A stretch of DNA of 64,000 nucleotides, taken from positions 858,252-922,251 of the forward strand of contig QEOQ01000460.1 in NCBI GenBank assembly GCA_010279815.1, given 5' to 3'. The number at the start of each line of letters is the position of its first letter. Within the stretch, counting starts at the first letter, position 1. Positions 51,053 through 61,707 of the stretch are shown piece after piece. The notes under the pieces are model-generated. The model did not search any database, was not told where the DNA came from, and worked only from the letters and a program-made list of their open reading frames with translations. Made by a program: the position numbers and the translations under genes. Origin of the DNA: Brachionus plicatilis. Lineage: Eukaryota > Rotifera > Eurotatoria > Ploima > Brachionidae.

Positions 51053-52582
51053 TTAAGTAAAAAATTTTTTATTTGTTTTAATTTTATATTCCTTTAATTC
51101 AGTGAGTCCAGCTTGGTCTAAATCAATAAGATCAAGTGCATCAATATCACCTTCAAGATATATGTTTGGCTTGGGCTTTTGTGAAGCGAATACAATTCCA
51201 TGAGGATGTTCAAGTCTTTGGACAAATTCAGGCAATTTATCCGACGCATTTAATTGTTTCCAATACTTTTGTCTATATTCACTAGGATTTGTTTCTTCGA
51301 TACCCAAATATTTAAGTTCTTGAGTGACTTGGACATCAGGCTTTTGCCAGTCAATGATAACATTCTTTGTTTTTTGAGTCAAATGTTTCGGTATTGTAGG
51401 CTTTTGATAAATGACTCGTCGTCGGATATCATTGTACGGCAACCATCGTTCAATTAAAATAGACTGAGGCTTTTGGGGGTTTTGGGGCATTTTTTCAATG
51501 ATCAACTTCCTTGGTGGAGGAGGCAAAAGTTTTCCTGGAATAGTGATGACTTTGGTCGGAATTGTTTCAGGAGTTTTTGGAGGTTCTTCTCGAATTACCA
51601 ATGGAGGAGGTGTTGGGAGTCGTGGTCGATTTTGTCTGATTATTAAAGAAGGAGCCGCAGGTATTTGTCTTGGCGCATCGTGTCGAATTATTATATCGCC
51701 GGCATCGGGAATTTTTGGTGGTTTTAAATACTTTACATTGATTTCCTGAGTATATTTGATTTTGTTTAAAGGCTTTTTTTTGACAATAATCGGATTTGGA
51801 TCATTATTTAGAGCATATTGATCTAGTGGCAAGATTCCTTTCCAATTCAAGTTTTCATCTCGATTTATCCATGTTCCTGTGACATCATTAACTTTGATTA
51901 TTCCATTTTCTCTACAAGCAACTGGATTTTGTGAAAGAATAATATTTTCTTCCAAATTAGTCCTATACATTGATGAGTTAAATTGTCTTTGATTAGGAAC
52001 TGTAAATTCTGAGTGATTATTTAGATTTTGTGGAGTTAAAGAATCTTTTTGAATATTTTCCTTCAAATAATTTATCAGACTTACAGATCTTCTTGTACAA
52101 GTTTTACTTTGATTTTGTGCATCTCTGGTTCGTCCTCTTGAATGACGTGAAGAAAAGTCAGTTAAATACTCGTTATTATCCACCAAATTATTATTTGATT
52201 CATAATTTGAAAATTTTGAATTTCGACTATCAACATTTGATGGAAATGCATACTTTTTTCCACATGTCAATTCATCATTTTTGTTATTTTTTTGAATATT
52301 TTTTAAATTAAAATTTATTGATGAACTAATGGTTTCTTGTTCCCCTCTTTGATTAACATTTTTTAATTTATTTTTTTCTGGACCAAAGTAAGTCGAACTC
52401 ATATCTGTCGGACTAAATCTGTTACAAGATAAAATATTTTTTTTCGTTGATTTTTTAAAATTTGCTATCGGTATTTCTAACGGAAACAGAGAGTTTAGTG
52501 AAATCGCACTTCTACTCTTAGTAAAGAGCGTAGAGCTACTTTTTAAGTTAATACTTGACCAAAGCGAATCTTCTTGGATCAT
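51053..52582 (-). CDS. Pro/Val/Ile-rich ERWL-motif protein, copy A (509 aa)
   Basis: I cannot name this family. Residues 1-132 are a polar S/N/K-rich segment unique to this copy. Residues about 133-496 are shared with copy B at 58374-59738. The core runs WINRDENLNWKG, DPNPIIVKKKPLNK, VKYLKPPKIPDAGDIIIR, several V/I-I-R and P-P-P units, ITIPGKLLPPPPRKLIIEK and SILIERWLPYNDIRRRVIYQ. Alternating V/I with K/R/E and P recalls cytoskeletal repeat proteins of the articulin/alveolin kind, but this is a resemblance only. No signal peptide or membrane segment. After LTEL the sequence leaves copy B and stops within about 16 residues, so this copy lacks the EF-hand tail, unless the tail is spliced on from an exon I did not find. 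Confidence 0.8.
   Translation of the reverse strand: MIQEDSLWSSINLKSSSTLFTKSRSAISLNSLFPLEIPIANFKKSTKKNILSCNRFSPTDMSSTYFGPEKNKLKNVNQRGEQETISSSINFNLKNIQKNNKNDELTCGKKYAFPSNVDSRNSKFSNYESNNNLVDNNEYLTDFSSRHSRGRTRDAQNQSKTCTRRSVSLINYLKENIQKDSLTPQNLNNHSEFTVPNQRQFNSSMYRTNLEENIILSQNPVACRENGIIKVNDVTGTWINRDENLNWKGILPLDQYALNNDPNPIIVKKKPLNKIKYTQEINVKYLKPPKIPDAGDIIIRHDAPRQIPAAPSLIIRQNRPRLPTPPPLVIREEPPKTPETIPTKVITIPGKLLPPPPRKLIIEKMPQNPQKPQSILIERWLPYNDIRRRVIYQKPTIPKHLTQKTKNVIIDWQKPDVQVTQELKYLGIEETNPSEYRQKYWKQLNASDKLPEFVQRLEHPHGIVFASQKPKPNIYLEGDIDALDLIDLDQAGLTELKEYKIKTNKKFFT
51094..52185 (-). repeat. 1,092-bp segmental duplication, copy A
   Basis: Aligns without gaps to 58646-59737 in the same orientation. By eye there are six differences, one near 51140 and five in the last 90 bp; the roughly 950 bp between are identical, including synonymous positions. 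Homology ends abruptly on both sides. Confidence 0.93.
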
Positions 52583-53828
52583 TTTAAGTATTTGTAATTG
52601 ATTTTAGACAAATTACTCGATAAATTTGAATAAAAAGAAAATTTGTTTTTAGCATTTTTAAAAGTATTTGTAAAAATTCAAGATTTAATTGTTGTTTTTG
52701 TATGCAAAAATAAACAAAATTTTCTGATATTTATTTATTTGAATATTTAGGTTTTTAAATAATAAAAAATAGAATTTATACCAAAATTTATCTTTCAATT
52801 TAAACAAATATTCAAAATAAAATTCCTTATTTTTACTAGTTTTCATGTTTTTAAACAAGCTAATTCAACCATTAATTTTTGATTATTTGAAAAATAATCA
52901 TTTATTTAAGTTCGAAATGCCGATTCAGACTAAAAATTTGATAGATTTAATTTAACAATTCAAATAAATTTCTTTTCATTTTTTAGAGATAATCTATCAA
53001 ATATATAGCATAAAATTAAATTATAATTTTTAAATTTCTTCTATAATTTAAGATTTTAATACTCAAAAATTTTAAAATTTAAAAAATTTTAGTCTTTTTC
53101 AGATAGATTTTAGAACAAAATCCATTTAAAAATAATTTTATTTCCATTTTTGCATATTATGAAGTTTATTTCCTCAATAAGCAAATCAATATTTTTATTC
53201 CTAAACTATGAAAAAAATTCTAAAAAATAAATGTTAAGTTAATTTTGTTTCCTTTTTAAAGATAAAATTAATTTAATAAAAATATAAATTCATAAATCAC
53301 TAAAAAAAATTACAGTTTGGCTCACTTGAATATCTCTCTCTAAAAATTTCAGATCTTTTCTTTAATTCTCTCCAATTTAATTTTACTGATCAGACTTTTT
53401 TTCAAGCGAGTGGGGTTTAGACGGACTTGCTTGGAAGTACTGATCAGACTTGCTCATATTAACTCTCCATTAAGTTTTCTATACGTTTTGATTATTAATA
53501 TTATTGTCGATCATTATCTCTTTGCTGCATTTTTGATATTACTGAGTGATACCATAATTTCTTGCAGAAAATAAGTTAAAAAAAGAGACATTTTTTGAAA
53601 TTATCTTTAAGTAAAAACCTGAATCTATTTCTGAAATTAAAGTAAAGTTAAGCTTTATAGATCATAATTTACAACAAAAATATTTTGACCTATTTTCAAG
53701 TATTTTTGGTTGTGCAGTTAGTTATCACAAATTTTTTAGGTTCATTTCCTTAGATCAATTTATATAATTCACTTAGAAAATTAGACACAAACAAAAGGAA
53801 AGGATTTGAGATCTAATAAATGTAAACA
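52583..53828. other. Intergenic AT-rich region
   Basis: Upstream of copy A. A GC-richer patch at about 53385-53465 has no recognised feature. No gene seen. Confidence 0.5.
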
Positions 53829-54413
53829 CAGTCAATCCTCGGTATAACGAACTACTTGGGCGGAAAATTCGGTATTCGTTATATTGAAATTCCCATATAT
53901 AATGATAGGGACAAAAAAAATTTTAAACAAAATTTTATTGATTAAAAAAACTAAAATAAAAAGGCGAAAAAAAAACAAAAAGTTAATTTTTTTGAAAAAA
54001 ATCGGTAATAGATGGTTGCTTGGTAAAGCTACTTTCAATTTTAAAATTTTCAATACTAAATAATAAATTAATTGCATTAGAATTATCATCTTTTTTGGTT
54101 TAAAAAAAATTGTTTCAGTTCATTTATTCTATCGATTGCTTCTTTTGAGTTAATCAATTGTTTTTTTGCATCTTGTTGCTCTTCAATTTCTGTATCACAA
54201 TCCTTGTTCTACTGGATTGTTTGTTGCTATTGAATCGACGATTTCTGCCTCTGAGAGCATTCCGCGCGCAGCCAAGTTGTTATCGATTGACACATAGGCG
54301 AATTTATCGAAATCGAGTAATCTTTTTCCTTTTAAAAAAATCGGCTCCTGGATTCTTATTCGTAATATAGAGGATTTCGTTAAATAGGGGTTCGCTATAC
54401 GGAGGATCGACTG
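53829..54413 (-). mobile_element. pogo/Tigger-like DNA transposon relic
   Basis: 585 bp bounded by terminal inverted repeats CAGTCRATCCTCSGTATARC, the typical pogo/Tigger end. A TA follows the right end; the left flank is CA, so the TA duplication is imperfect. On the minus strand the interior encodes remnants of the transposase C-terminus: MLSEAEIVDSIA, then after a frameshift and a stop AIDRINELKQFF, then QPSITDFFQ just before a stop. The DNA-binding and DDE catalytic parts are absent, so it is an internally deleted, non-autonomous and decayed copy. Confidence 0.8.
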
Positions 54414-54955
54414 TAGTGTTCTTACTTCGATTGAGGTATGTTGTCCATTAAAAAAATTGCTATTATTATTATGTTTATTATTATTATTAAAAATAAACGA
54501 CAAAATATTCTTTGAGGCAAAAATAGCCAAGTGCTTCTACAAAATTCTGTAATTTTTATAAATCATTAAACTTAAAGATTCTGACGTTGACACCTGTAAA
54601 GGAAAACTTTGTTGAGATGATAATAAAGCTCCATGCACTGTTGATCAAGTGGAAATGTTTGATAGCTGCTTTCCGTCTATTAAATCTTCGTCTAGTGAAA
54701 ATGATTCAGTTGAATGTTTTTTAGAGACATTAAATTGAGCAAAACCTTTTTGATACCGGTATTTTCATTTGATGATTTTTCTCTTGAAGAAATCAAAAAG
54801 TTTGGAAACAAATTGCCTTCTTCAAGCTCACCTTGTTTGATTGGAATAAAATTTTCGAGTCTTGCTCACGAGTCAAAACTGTTTTTTAAAATTGGAACTA
54901 AAGATAAACAAAATAATAATAAAAATTAAACTAAATTTTAAAACATTGTGAATTT
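54414..54955. other. Spacer between transposon relics
   Basis: Contains an (ATT)n-like stretch at about 54462-54490 and a short plus-strand open frame (54714-54929, S/K-rich, 71 aa) for which I see no family or exon signals. Nothing else recognised. Confidence 0.45.
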
Positions 54956-55175
54956 GGCAAAGTAAAAGTTCTGTTCAATTTTCAATTTGCTCTTTTTGCT
55001 CAAAAATTTCAACTGTGCAATTTAGTTGCATTACATATTTGCAATTTTTTAAATTGAAATTTAAAAGTTTTAAAAGTTAAAAAAACTTTGTAAATTTAAA
55101 TGCAGTTAAATTGCCCATTTGAAATATTTGAGCAAAAAGGGCAAATTGAAAATTGAACAAAAATTTTACTTTGCC
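54956..55175. mobile_element. Palindromic MITE, 220 bp
   Basis: Both ends read GGCAAAGTAAAA inward. The arms share GTTCAATTTTCAATTTG and CTTTTTGCTCAAA in inverted orientation. Flanks GTGAATTT and GTGAGTTG are only partly alike, so the 8-bp target duplication is tentative. No coding capacity. Confidence 0.78.
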
Positions 55176-55479
55176 GTGAGTTGATAACATTGAAAATTGA
55201 AAATTATGGTCTCAAATTTTGTTGCTTAAAATAATACCAACAGAAAAAAATGAACTTAAAAATAATAGTAGTGTTAACTAAAACAAAGTATCAATTAAGT
55301 TTACATTTTTTAACAAGAAATCTAAAAACGACATTAAATGATGAGAACAAAGATTTTTCTTCTAAATTTTGATCAAAAATTTACGAACATTTTGTTATTT
55401 TTATTTTTATTTCAAAAGAATCTTTATCAATCCCGAATAGTCTGTTTTATTTATAAAGCGTTTTTTAATAGATCATTTT

Positions 55480-56163
55480 AATTTAGAAATCTAATTGAAC
55501 GCGAAAAAGAACTCGAAGTACTAATCTCTAACGATCTTAAGCCTAGCGCTCAAGTAAACAAAGCAGCTTCAAAAGCAAATAGTTTATTAGGTCTCCTAAA
55601 AAGGACATTCGTTTTCAGAGATGCTAAACTCTGGAAAAAACTTTATACGTCTTACGTGAGACCTCAAATTGAATTCGCCGTCTCGGCCTGGTCACCATAT
55701 ACCAAAAAAGACATAAACATACTCAAAAAAGTTCAACACAGAGCCACCAAAGTCTCTCATGAGTTAAGACATCTTCCGTACGAAATAAAATGCAACAGAT
55801 TAGGCTTTTCATCATTGTTCGTCAGAAGAATACGCGGCGATCTTATTCAAAAGTACAAACTCGAAAAAGGTCTAGAAGAAATCAACTGGCACTAAAATCC
55901 TAAATGCGGAGAACCTAGAGGTGGTCATAGAGGGCACTTTAAACGCGAAATAGTGAGATGCTGCAATCAGAGACACGAATTCTTCAACAACAGAATTGCA
56001 AACACTTGGAATGCACTCCCAAACGAAGTCATAGAATCGCTTAATGTCAACACTTTCAAGATCAACTTAGACAAACACATTGGTAACTGCCACAGGGCGT
56101 CAGTCGCATAGCTAACGCGCTCCGCGTGATTCATCACGCTGCAGTTTTAAACTACTACTACTA
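55480..56163 (+). mobile_element. 5'-truncated non-LTR retrotransposon (jockey/CR1-like) ORF2 tail
   Basis: The plus strand encodes the C-terminal end of a LINE reverse transcriptase protein: EVLISNDLKPSAQVNKAASK, LWKKLYTSYVRPQIEFA, KKVQHRATKVSHELRHLPYE and RRIRGDLIQKYK. One in-frame TAA at 55892-55894 interrupts it. The same frame then continues (HRGHFKREIVRCC, NTWNALPNEVIESL) to the natural stop at 56107-56109. The short 3' end has a CGTGAT/ATCACG hairpin followed by an ACTACTACTACTA tail at 56151-56163, typical of such LINE termini. The palm catalytic part of the RT domain is missing through 5' truncation. Confidence 0.85.
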
Positions 56164-58373
56164 ATTGCATTACTAATGATTTGAATTTATAAGCTTTTTC
56201 TAGAATATTTGTATTGATGTCTTTGTAAACCATCTCCATGAGTTTTATGAAAATTGAATAAATTTGAATCATTTTAATCAACAAGAATTGGATAATTTAA
56301 TGACGTTTTAACAGCTGCAAATTTTAGAGGAACAAACAAAAACAAAAATTTTCTATAGCAAATTTTTCTGAAACAAATTAATCTGAAGTAATTTTTTAAT
56401 TTCCACTTTATTTCACTATGGATTAAAGAAAAAGTGGAGGATTCATTGCAATTTGGTTTTAGCAAGAAATGCTGCAATTTTGTTTGATATTTATTGAAAG
56501 AAAAATTTTGCCATGAGATTAAGAAATCTTAATTTCAAAAAAGAACCAAATATTCAAAAAATCAAAATCTGTATTTGTTATATTTTTGTTATGGCAGATT
56601 TATAGCAGCTTATGATGGATCATTTTTTTGCAAGACTAATAACTATTGTGGCTTTAAATATTAAAATCAAAAAAATATTTTATATAACTTTATCATCAAT
56701 TACTTATATAAAATGAAATTGAAGTTTTCAATAATATTTGTGAAATAAAGCAGTTTGTTTCTTATTTTAGTAAATTTGATGATTCTTTATGTGAATTTGT
56801 GGGACCGGAGACTCTTAAAAAATTTAAACAGCTAAAATTCATAAGTGTTATATCAAAAAAGCAATAAAACAATAAATATACCCAGTCAAGCTAAGAAAAA
56901 CTGTCAAAATCTCTAATTAAACTTTAATATGACTCCCAGTTTCTTTGATTGCCTTCTTGTACTATTTTATATCTTTTAAATTTTTCTTAATGTTTAGCTG
57001 AAAGTAGAATCTAAATTTGAGCCATTTTTGCATAATTTTCATTAAATTCTGGGTCCATTGATTTTCAACGTTGCATTCGGACTCCTGGGCTAACTGATCT
57101 AATGGACCATATCAGGTTCTCTTCTCATTATTCAGCTCACACCAGTAAGATCCAGTAAGATCAACCACTCACAGAGTCAAGAATTTGATCTGAATCTGAA
57201 ATGATGAGAAAAAAAAACAACGTAACGTAATCCTTTTATTGTCCAATTTGCATTTTCATATTTCCCTAGTTCATGTCGATCCATTTGAGTATTCAATTTT
57301 TCAATATTTATTAAAAAAAATTTATTTTTTATATGTATTTTTTATTGTAATATTCGTAAAATTTACTAAAAGAAGTTTTTTTTATTTCCTAGATTACCAA
57401 GTCAACAAAATTTTTAAGTCTTTTTAACGTTTCTTTAAAGAAAATTGTAATAATAATAATAATAATGGTTCCTTTATTCTCATCGACTTGAAGTTATGTG
57501 TGAAATTCTTTAACTTTGATCTTTTTTGATATAAAAAGGGGATTTTTAAAGAAATTATTAATTTTTTCATTCTTATTTAATTTATTTAGAAAAAATATTA
57601 AAATAAGAAAAAAAAGTCTTCAATTTTACTTCTATTTGAAACTGCGCAGTTTTGAAATAAAATTTATTCTTTTTTGCATCATATTTTACTAATCACTGTA
57701 TAAATTTATGAAATTATCAAAATTAACGATTAAATTTTTATACATGATTAAAAATATCGAGTATTGAGACATTAAGAAGTCTTTGTAATTCAGTTATTAA
57801 ATATTTTACCTAATGCTATTTTATGAGCAAAAAAAATAGTTTTTATTTATTTATTTATTAAATGTGAACAAAAGTTAAATAAGACAATCGTCTATCTGGT
57901 ATTTTTTACCAGTTAACTTTTTAAGTTAAGGGGTCCATAATAATTTTATCATGGAAACCAAAAGAGAAAAAAAAAAAAATTTAAAAACGTAATTACATTA
58001 ATTAGCAAAAGCAATACTTTTTCGTAAAAAGAATCATGAATTAGCTTTTCATTCTTTTTAAATTAAAAAATTATTTAAATAGATATTTTCTTATTTAATT
58101 AGAAAACATATTTGGTTATTGAAGAAAAACTGCATGATAAAAAATTATTTTCAAGCAAAATCTATTCTTAAAATGGAAGAATAATTTTGATTGCATTAAA
58201 GAAAGATACTTCTTTTAAAAAAGATAAAATTAAAATAAATTATTTAACTTTCTTAAAAAAGAATTAGGACTTAAAAACTTCTCATTTATAATTTATGAAA
58301 AATAATGAGAAAAAAATAAAGCTTATTGGGAAAAAAACTGTCTATGAATTTGGATAAGAATTTGATTTTCGAT
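56164..58373. other. Intergenic region downstream of copy B
   Basis: AT-rich. It contains an (AAT)n microsatellite at about 57449-57467 and a GC-richer patch at about 57070-57180 with a short tandem CCAGTAAGAT. No gene or element recognised. Confidence 0.5.
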
Positions 58374-59738
58374 TCATTTTGGAATGCTAAATACTCTGTT
58401 GGCTATTTCAAAAAAATCAGAAAAGTTGAGAAAGGAAGGAACATTTTGAAAGAAATAAAAAAAGTCATCATAAATATCAACGCTTGATTCAAAACGATCT
58501 ATTAGATGAAAAAATGCATCTCTTGCATCTAATTTAGAAATAAATGCATCATTATCTGTATCAAAACTATCAAAAATTTCTTTTAATAATTTCCTAAATG
58601 AATTTGAAACGTTAAAATTTGACATTTGATTATTTGTGGATTCTCTTAATTCAGTGAGTCCAGCTTGGTCTAAATCAATAAGATCAAGTGCGTCAATATC
58701 ACCTTCAAGATATATGTTTGGCTTGGGCTTTTGTGAAGCGAATACAATTCCATGAGGATGTTCAAGTCTTTGGACAAATTCAGGCAATTTATCCGACGCA
58801 TTTAATTGTTTCCAATACTTTTGTCTATATTCACTAGGATTTGTTTCTTCGATACCCAAATATTTAAGTTCTTGAGTGACTTGGACATCAGGCTTTTGCC
58901 AGTCAATGATAACATTCTTTGTTTTTTGAGTCAAATGTTTCGGTATTGTAGGCTTTTGATAAATGACTCGTCGTCGGATATCATTGTACGGCAACCATCG
59001 TTCAATTAAAATAGACTGAGGCTTTTGGGGGTTTTGGGGCATTTTTTCAATGATCAACTTCCTTGGTGGAGGAGGCAAAAGTTTTCCTGGAATAGTGATG
59101 ACTTTGGTCGGAATTGTTTCAGGAGTTTTTGGAGGTTCTTCTCGAATTACCAATGGAGGAGGTGTTGGGAGTCGTGGTCGATTTTGTCTGATTATTAAAG
59201 AAGGAGCCGCAGGTATTTGTCTTGGCGCATCGTGTCGAATTATTATATCGCCGGCATCGGGAATTTTTGGTGGTTTTAAATACTTTACATTGATTTCCTG
59301 AGTATATTTGATTTTGTTTAAAGGCTTTTTTTTGACAATAATCGGATTTGGATCATTATTTAGAGCATATTGATCTAGTGGCAAGATTCCTTTCCAATTC
59401 AAGTTTTCATCTCGATTTATCCATGTTCCTGTGACATCATTAACTTTGATTATTCCATTTTCTCTACAAGCAACTGGATTTTGTGAAAGAATAATATTTT
59501 CTTCCAAATTAGTCCTATACATTGATGAGTTAAATTGTCTTTGATTAGGAACTGTAAATTCTGAGTGATTATTTAGATTTTGTGGAGTTAAAGAATCTTT
59601 TTGAATATTTTCCTTCAAATAATTTATCAGACTTACAGATCTTCTTGTACAAGTGTTTCTTTGATTTTGTGCATCTCTGGTTCGTCCTCTTGAATGACGT
59701 GAAGAAAAGTCATTTAAATACTCGTTATCATCTACCAT
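58374..59738 (-). CDS. Pro/Val/Ile-rich ERWL-motif protein with EF-hand, copy B (454 aa)
   Basis: Paralogue of copy A: residues 1-364 are nearly identical to copy A residues 133-496, including the ERWLPYNDIRRRVIYQ block. The C-terminus is different: residues 365-454 include an EF-hand loop, D-T-D-N-D-A-F-I-S-K-L-D (393-404), with acidic residues at loop positions 1, 3, 5 and 12, preceded by a helix (FRKLLKEIFDSF). This suggests Ca2+ binding by one hand. The ATG at 59738 replaces a leucine codon of copy A, so this start may be genuine or an upstream exon may exist. Function unknown. Confidence 0.8.
   Translation of the reverse strand: MVDDNEYLNDFSSRHSRGRTRDAQNQRNTCTRRSVSLINYLKENIQKDSLTPQNLNNHSEFTVPNQRQFNSSMYRTNLEENIILSQNPVACRENGIIKVNDVTGTWINRDENLNWKGILPLDQYALNNDPNPIIVKKKPLNKIKYTQEINVKYLKPPKIPDAGDIIIRHDAPRQIPAAPSLIIRQNRPRLPTPPPLVIREEPPKTPETIPTKVITIPGKLLPPPPRKLIIEKMPQNPQKPQSILIERWLPYNDIRRRVIYQKPTIPKHLTQKTKNVIIDWQKPDVQVTQELKYLGIEETNPSEYRQKYWKQLNASDKLPEFVQRLEHPHGIVFASQKPKPNIYLEGDIDALDLIDLDQAGLTELRESTNNQMSNFNVSNSFRKLLKEIFDSFDTDNDAFISKLDARDAFFHLIDRFESSVDIYDDFFYFFQNVPSFLNFSDFFEIANRVFSIPK
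58646..59737 (-). repeat. 1,092-bp segmental duplication, copy B
   Basis: Second copy of 51094-52185, offset by 7,552 bp in direct orientation. It covers most of the coding sequence of copy B and stops at its start codon. Confidence 0.93.
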
Positions 59739-60618
59739 GTTTGAAGAATATAATAGGAGGGTTATTCGTAAAATTAAATTTTTATTTATTATAATATATT
59801 GGAATACGGTTCATTTGATTTTTTTATATTTAGTTTGTATCATCACTGGAATTTGTATATTTGAAAATATAATTTAATATTCTTAAATTAAATCTTTTTT
59901 GTTTTTTTGTATGCTTTTGTTTTGAAATATTTTATTTATTGATTTTATTATTATAAATTGATTTTTCAATTAAAGAATTTCATTTAGTTTTATTTTATCT
60001 AATTTTTAGTTTTTTTTATTTTCAATTTTTTATACAATTTTCAAAGTTTTTTAAAATAAAATATTATCATCTTATTAACTGAATTCAGTTTTATTCTTAT
60101 CATCTGCTATTTATTTTCATAGACAGAAATAAAAAAATGATCAGTTTTTTTTTTCTAATTTCTGCTTACTGTCTTTTTAAAAGTAAATTTTTTATTAATA
60201 TAAAGCATTTTTTTTTAAAAATATTGACAATAAAAGATACAAAATATTGTCTCTTCCAAAATATTTTAATTAATTTTTTATCAGATCATAAAATTTAAAT
60301 AAAAATCAAATTTAATTCAAGAATTAATACTAAATTTTCCCTCTTTTTAAAAAATTGAGGATATTTAATATAAATTATAAAAATTAAAATTTTATCATTT
60401 TAATTATTCAAAGTTAAAGTTACTTTTCTAAAGTCTAATAATAAATGTAAAATTTATCTTGAACTTTTTTTCTAAATTCACGAATACAATATTTGGTTTA
60501 ATTCAAGTCGCTTTTGACGAAATAACATAATTTTCTAATCATGTGACTTTTCTTAATTTTCTATTATATTAATTTAAAAAAAACGGTTTCTATATTATAA
60601 AGTAAAAATTGAATCAAA
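59739..60618. other. AT-rich intergenic region, divergent promoters
   Basis: 880 bp between the 5' end of copy B (-) and ribokinase (+). Homopolymer-rich; no specific motif recognised. Confidence 0.5.
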
Positions 60619-61707
60619 ATGACAGACATTATTTTTGTTGCAAGTTGTAATGTAGACTTAATAAGGTTTATCTTTTGGATTGAAAAATTATTTAAATTAT
60701 TTAAAAATTCATTTGAAGCTATGTAGACAAAATGCCTGTAATTGGGGAAACTCTAATGGGAAAGGAATTCAAAATTGGTTTTGGTGGTAAAGGTGCAAAC
60801 AAAGCGATTGCTTGTTCACGATTGGGCTCAAATTGTTCAGTAATAAGCAAAGTAATTTAAAGCAAGGTTTGAGACAAATTTTATCAGATTTAATTAAAGC
60901 TTGGAGATGATATTTTTGGAAAAAATTATTTGGAGAATTTAAAAAAAAATAACATCAACACTGAAAAAGTATTTATTACAAATAAAGCAGCGACTGGAGT
61001 AGCTCCAATTTGTGTTGATAAGAATGGAGATAATTCTATAATAGTAATTCTTGGTGCAAATCTTTTACTTTCGCCTGAAGATATTGAAACATGTGAGGAA
61101 TCTATAAAAAATTCAAGAATCTTAGTAACAAATCTCGAAATTCCAATTGAAACGGTAATAAAATCATTAGAAATCGCAAAAAAACATAAAATTACCACAA
61201 TTCTTAATTTCGCTCCAGCTTCGGTTGATCAATTAAATGAAAAACTTTTCATAAATACAGATTATCTTATTTTAAATGAAATCGAAATCGAACAACTAAG
61301 CAAATTAGAAATAAAATCAAATGATGATGTTAAAATGGCAAGTTTTTCTATATTGGAAAATCATCACATTAGACTAGGATTGATTGTAACTTTGGGAGAA
61401 AAGGGAGTTTTCTTTGCAAATGCCAAAGATAAATCATTCTTTCATGTTCTTTGTCAGAAAGTTAAAGTTGTGGATACTTCAGTAATTTAATATGAATTAA
61501 AAAAATTTAAAAAAAAATATTATATTTTTTATTAAGGGTGCAGGAGACGCCTTTGTTGGTGCTTTTGTCCATTATTTGAATCAAACTGATTCAATCAAGC
61601 TAGTTATTGAAAAAGCTAGTGCATATGCTGGTTTGACTGTTCAGTCTCATGGTACACAGTCAAGTTATCCAACCATTGCTGAAATTAATGAAAAATTGAA
61701 ACTATAA
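60619..61707 (+). CDS. RBKS: Ribokinase (4 exons, about 310 aa)
   Basis: Exons 60619-60665, 60719-60851, 60900-61481, 61537-61707. All are GT...AG and the total is 933 nt including TAA, close to human RBKS (322 aa). The N-terminal substrate-binding motif is IGFGGKGAN (GGKGAN at residues 38-43). ATGVAPICVD and GANLLLSPED follow. NFAPA and ILNEIE(I/E) mark the middle of the PfkB fold. Exon 4 begins with the anion-hole GAGD (residues 255-258) whose Asp is the catalytic base, and ends with HGTQSSYPT as in ribokinases. It phosphorylates D-ribose at O5 with ATP, in the cytosol, feeding the pentose phosphate and nucleotide pathways. No key residue is missing. Confidence 0.95.

Noticed and set aside
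51254..51749. Antisense frames opposite the duplicated coding block (also at 58806-59301)
   Set aside because: They are duplicated only because the minus-strand gene is; composition follows the reverse complement of the proline-rich repeats.
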